NCBI RefSeq assembly: GCF_002207865.1
Contig: NZ_BDQM01000017.1
Location: 1-64,000, forward strand
From: Colwellia marinimaniae
GTDB taxonomy: Bacteria; Pseudomonadota; Gammaproteobacteria; Enterobacterales; Alteromonadaceae
Reading direction: 5' to 3'
DNA: 64,000 nucleotides
In this document: piece after piece, positions 62,569 to 64,000 of the stretch
Layout of the letters: each line of letters starts with the position of its first letter
How positions within the stretch are numbered: the stretch's first letter is position 1
The notes under the pieces: model-generated
Databases searched by the model: none
What the model saw: the letters and a program-made list of their open reading frames with translations, nothing else
Told to the model about the DNA's origin: nothing
Translations under genes and position numbers: made by a program

Positions 62569-63852
62569 ATGATTAACATTAATCCATCAACCCAAAATCA
62601 CTTGGGTTACGCTATATATTTCCCTGCTGCTCAAAGTAATTATGCAACAGAGATATTAAAACCACACACTATGCCTTCGGGTTTAGATATTAAAGATTTA
62701 AACTTTCTTAATAGAGAATCACGGTTATTTTGTCTTCATGTTGTTTTATATTCTGCTGGCGTTGAAAAACCTTGGAAGAAGTCAGGAATTAGCAAGACGA
62801 TCGCCACTGAAAGGGTGATAGGTGCTAACCAAGATTCGTTAATAATGATCGACAGTGGCGGTTTTCAAGCAGACAAAATTACATTCACGCTGAAAGTTAT
62901 CGAATCAATTTACAGATATCAATTGAAGTACGCTGATTTAGCACCGTTGATTGATATTCCAACTAACAAAATGTACGACCAATTAACTGGGCGTAAACGA
63001 TTGAGTAAGTTTTTTCCATATACGACTTTAGCAAGTTGTCTTCAAAAAACACTTTATTTTCAAGATGTTTATATAGGGTTAGGCGCGCAAAAGCACGATA
63101 AATTTTTGAATGTACTACAAGGTGAAGGTTTTGATGATTGTCGATTATGGTACGAGGCAATAAAGCTAAATCCTTTGCACGGTTGGGCTATTGGTGCTGG
63201 TCGAGCTAATAACTTTACCGTGCAACTTCATAGAATTATTTGGCTTCTAGAAGATGGTATGTTTGACCGTGAAAGTACTTGGATTCATTTTTTTGGCATA
63301 AGCGATTTGAAAACATCAGTTTTGCTAACAGCTATCTTACGTGGGTTACGTAAATACCTTGCAGGTTCGTGTGTCGTTGAAATGTCGTACGATACTCGCA
63401 GCCCTTTTTACAATGGTGTATTAGCTAAGGTTGAGGGCAGACCTATAATCAGTCCAAAAAGAACGGCTCCTCAGGCATATAGATTTAACCAACAACAATG
63501 GATTAATAATCCAGAGCCGTTCCCATATCAATTTTCTGAAATAAGTAAATACCTGACAAAAGGTCACATAGTTACCGATGATCATGGTAGCCCCAAGATC
63601 ACACCTCTTGGTTACCTATTGATGCAAAACCATAATCTCGATGTAACTGTACGCAACATCGATACCATGCACCAAATTATTTATGGGCATGCATCTTATC
63701 CAGAAAAATTAAAACTTATCCCTCGGCACTTAATGATGGCGGTTGGTGCTATCGACTGCTTATTTGATAAGAAAAATACTACTGCAATGAAATCACTCCT
63801 TAATACACAACAAATGCAATGGAAGTTGAATAATGCATACAAAAATAACTAA
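62569..63852 (+). CDS. dpdA: tRNA-guanine-transglycosylase-like protein, probable DpdA-type DNA enzyme
   Basis: A 427-residue protein with the TGT barrel motifs: IDSGGFQ (Asp95, the general base of TGT), the NVLQGEGFDD block corresponding to FGIVQGG, GWAIGAGRAN corresponding to the GGLSVGE loop, HFFGISD corresponding to the RYLMGVG strand, and Asp275 in SYDTRSPFYNG where TGT has its nucleophile (FDCVMPTRNARNG). The CxCxxC zinc site of bacterial TGT is not visible. TGT relatives lacking tRNA-specific parts and carried on islands or phages are DpdA enzymes, which swap guanine in DNA for 7-deazaguanine bases made from host preQ0. The other dpd genes are not in the window. The fold call is firm; DNA as substrate is inference. 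Confidence 0.72.
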   Translation: MININPSTQNHLGYAIYFPAAQSNYATEILKPHTMPSGLDIKDLNFLNRESRLFCLHVVLYSAGVEKPWKKSGISKTIATERVIGANQDSLIMIDSGGFQADKITFTLKVIESIYRYQLKYADLAPLIDIPTNKMYDQLTGRKRLSKFFPYTTLASCLQKTLYFQDVYIGLGAQKHDKFLNVLQGEGFDDCRLWYEAIKLNPLHGWAIGAGRANNFTVQLHRIIWLLEDGMFDRESTWIHFFGISDLKTSVLLTAILRGLRKYLAGSCVVEMSYDTRSPFYNGVLAKVEGRPIISPKRTAPQAYRFNQQQWINNPEPFPYQFSEISKYLTKGHIVTDDHGSPKITPLGYLLMQNHNLDVTVRNIDTMHQIIYGHASYPEKLKLIPRHLMMAVGAIDCLFDKKNTTAMKSLLNTQQMQWKLNNAYKNN

Positions 63853-63862
63853 GGCCAAAACT

Positions 63863-64000
63863 ATGAATATTATTATTAAAAATACAGCATGTGCCAAAAC
63901 AAAATTAAATTTATCTGACTTATCAGATGATATTCACATTCATTTGAAAAGTACTTTTAGTGATTTAATTAAATCACCTAATTTTCAAGATATATTAGGT
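63863..64000 (+). CDS. Partial protein running off the window
   Basis: Starts 10 bases after the DpdA-like gene with an AAGG ribosome site; the first 46 codons (MNIIIKNTACAKTKLNLSDL...) are open to the window edge. Close spacing suggests it belongs to the same operon. Nothing further can be said. Confidence 0.55.
   Translation, partial: MNIIIKNTACAKTKLNLSDLSDDIHIHLKSTFSDLIKSPNFQDILG

Noticed and set aside
52872..64000. CRISPR array or retron in the island
   Set aside because: No regularly spaced direct repeats, no Cas genes and no reverse transcriptase are seen in the window.

Overview
The window looks like a chromosome segment of a low-GC marine gammaproteobacterium, most likely Alteromonadales of the Colwellia type. 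This rests on gene content and order: ampG-ppi-yajG beside bolA, pepA-holC-valS divergent from lptF-lptG, glyA-nrdR-ribD-ribE-ribBX, FabV as the enoyl reductase, a PEP-CTERM protein, and AT-rich coding. There is no rRNA in the window, so the placement is inference.

From 1 to about 52.4 kb the content is mostly core chromosome. It opens with an IS3-type element end that cuts a TonB-dependent receptor gene, followed by a DUF1513 iron-associated protein, ArgR with its own ARG box, a FadL porin, a fumarylacetoacetase-family enzyme and YacL. Next come the ampG/cyclophilin/yajG and rlmG genes (minus strand), then bolA and fabV (plus strand). A PEP-CTERM protein, hemolysin III, an EF-hand protein, an S33 peptidase with a NatAB-like ABC exporter and an ECF sigma/putative anti-sigma pair follow. 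After these come glyA, nrdR and the riboflavin genes; ribH and nusB, the usual next genes, are not there. A beta-barrel protein, a 1261-residue lipoprotein and a three-gene operon (pyroglutamyl-peptidase-like protein plus two PepSY proteins) come next. Then come cspA, valS, holC, pepA, lptF and lptG, an RDD protein, and an RND efflux operon facing its TetR repressor, followed by an AlkD-like repair protein.

At 52.4-52.8 kb two decayed tRNA-Leu copies precede an intact tRNA-Leu(CAA). Everything after it (52.87-64.0 kb) looks like an integrated island that runs off the window. It has a RadC / zinc mini-protein / DUF6641 operon, a self-contained MmeI-like restriction-modification enzyme, and two overlapping cytosine-5 DNA methyltransferases. 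It also has a DUF6626-like protein, a small HUH-type replication protein, two unrecognised proteins, and a protein with tRNA-guanine-transglycosylase motifs that resembles DpdA, the enzyme that puts 7-deazaguanines into DNA. Three chemically different DNA modifications (N6-adenine, C5-cytosine and possibly 7-deazaguanine) may therefore be encoded within 10 kb; this is the best candidate for an undescribed system here.

The other striking feature is in the essential lptF-lptG junction. A 128-bp segment holding the lptF 3' end and lptG 5' end is tandemly repeated, giving two 42-codon mini-genes of the LptG N-terminus, each coupled to the next gene by a TAATG overlap. Other structure includes a 216-bp MITE-like element with 13-bp terminal inverted repeats and an 8-bp target duplication, and a hairpin repeat family seen at three places.
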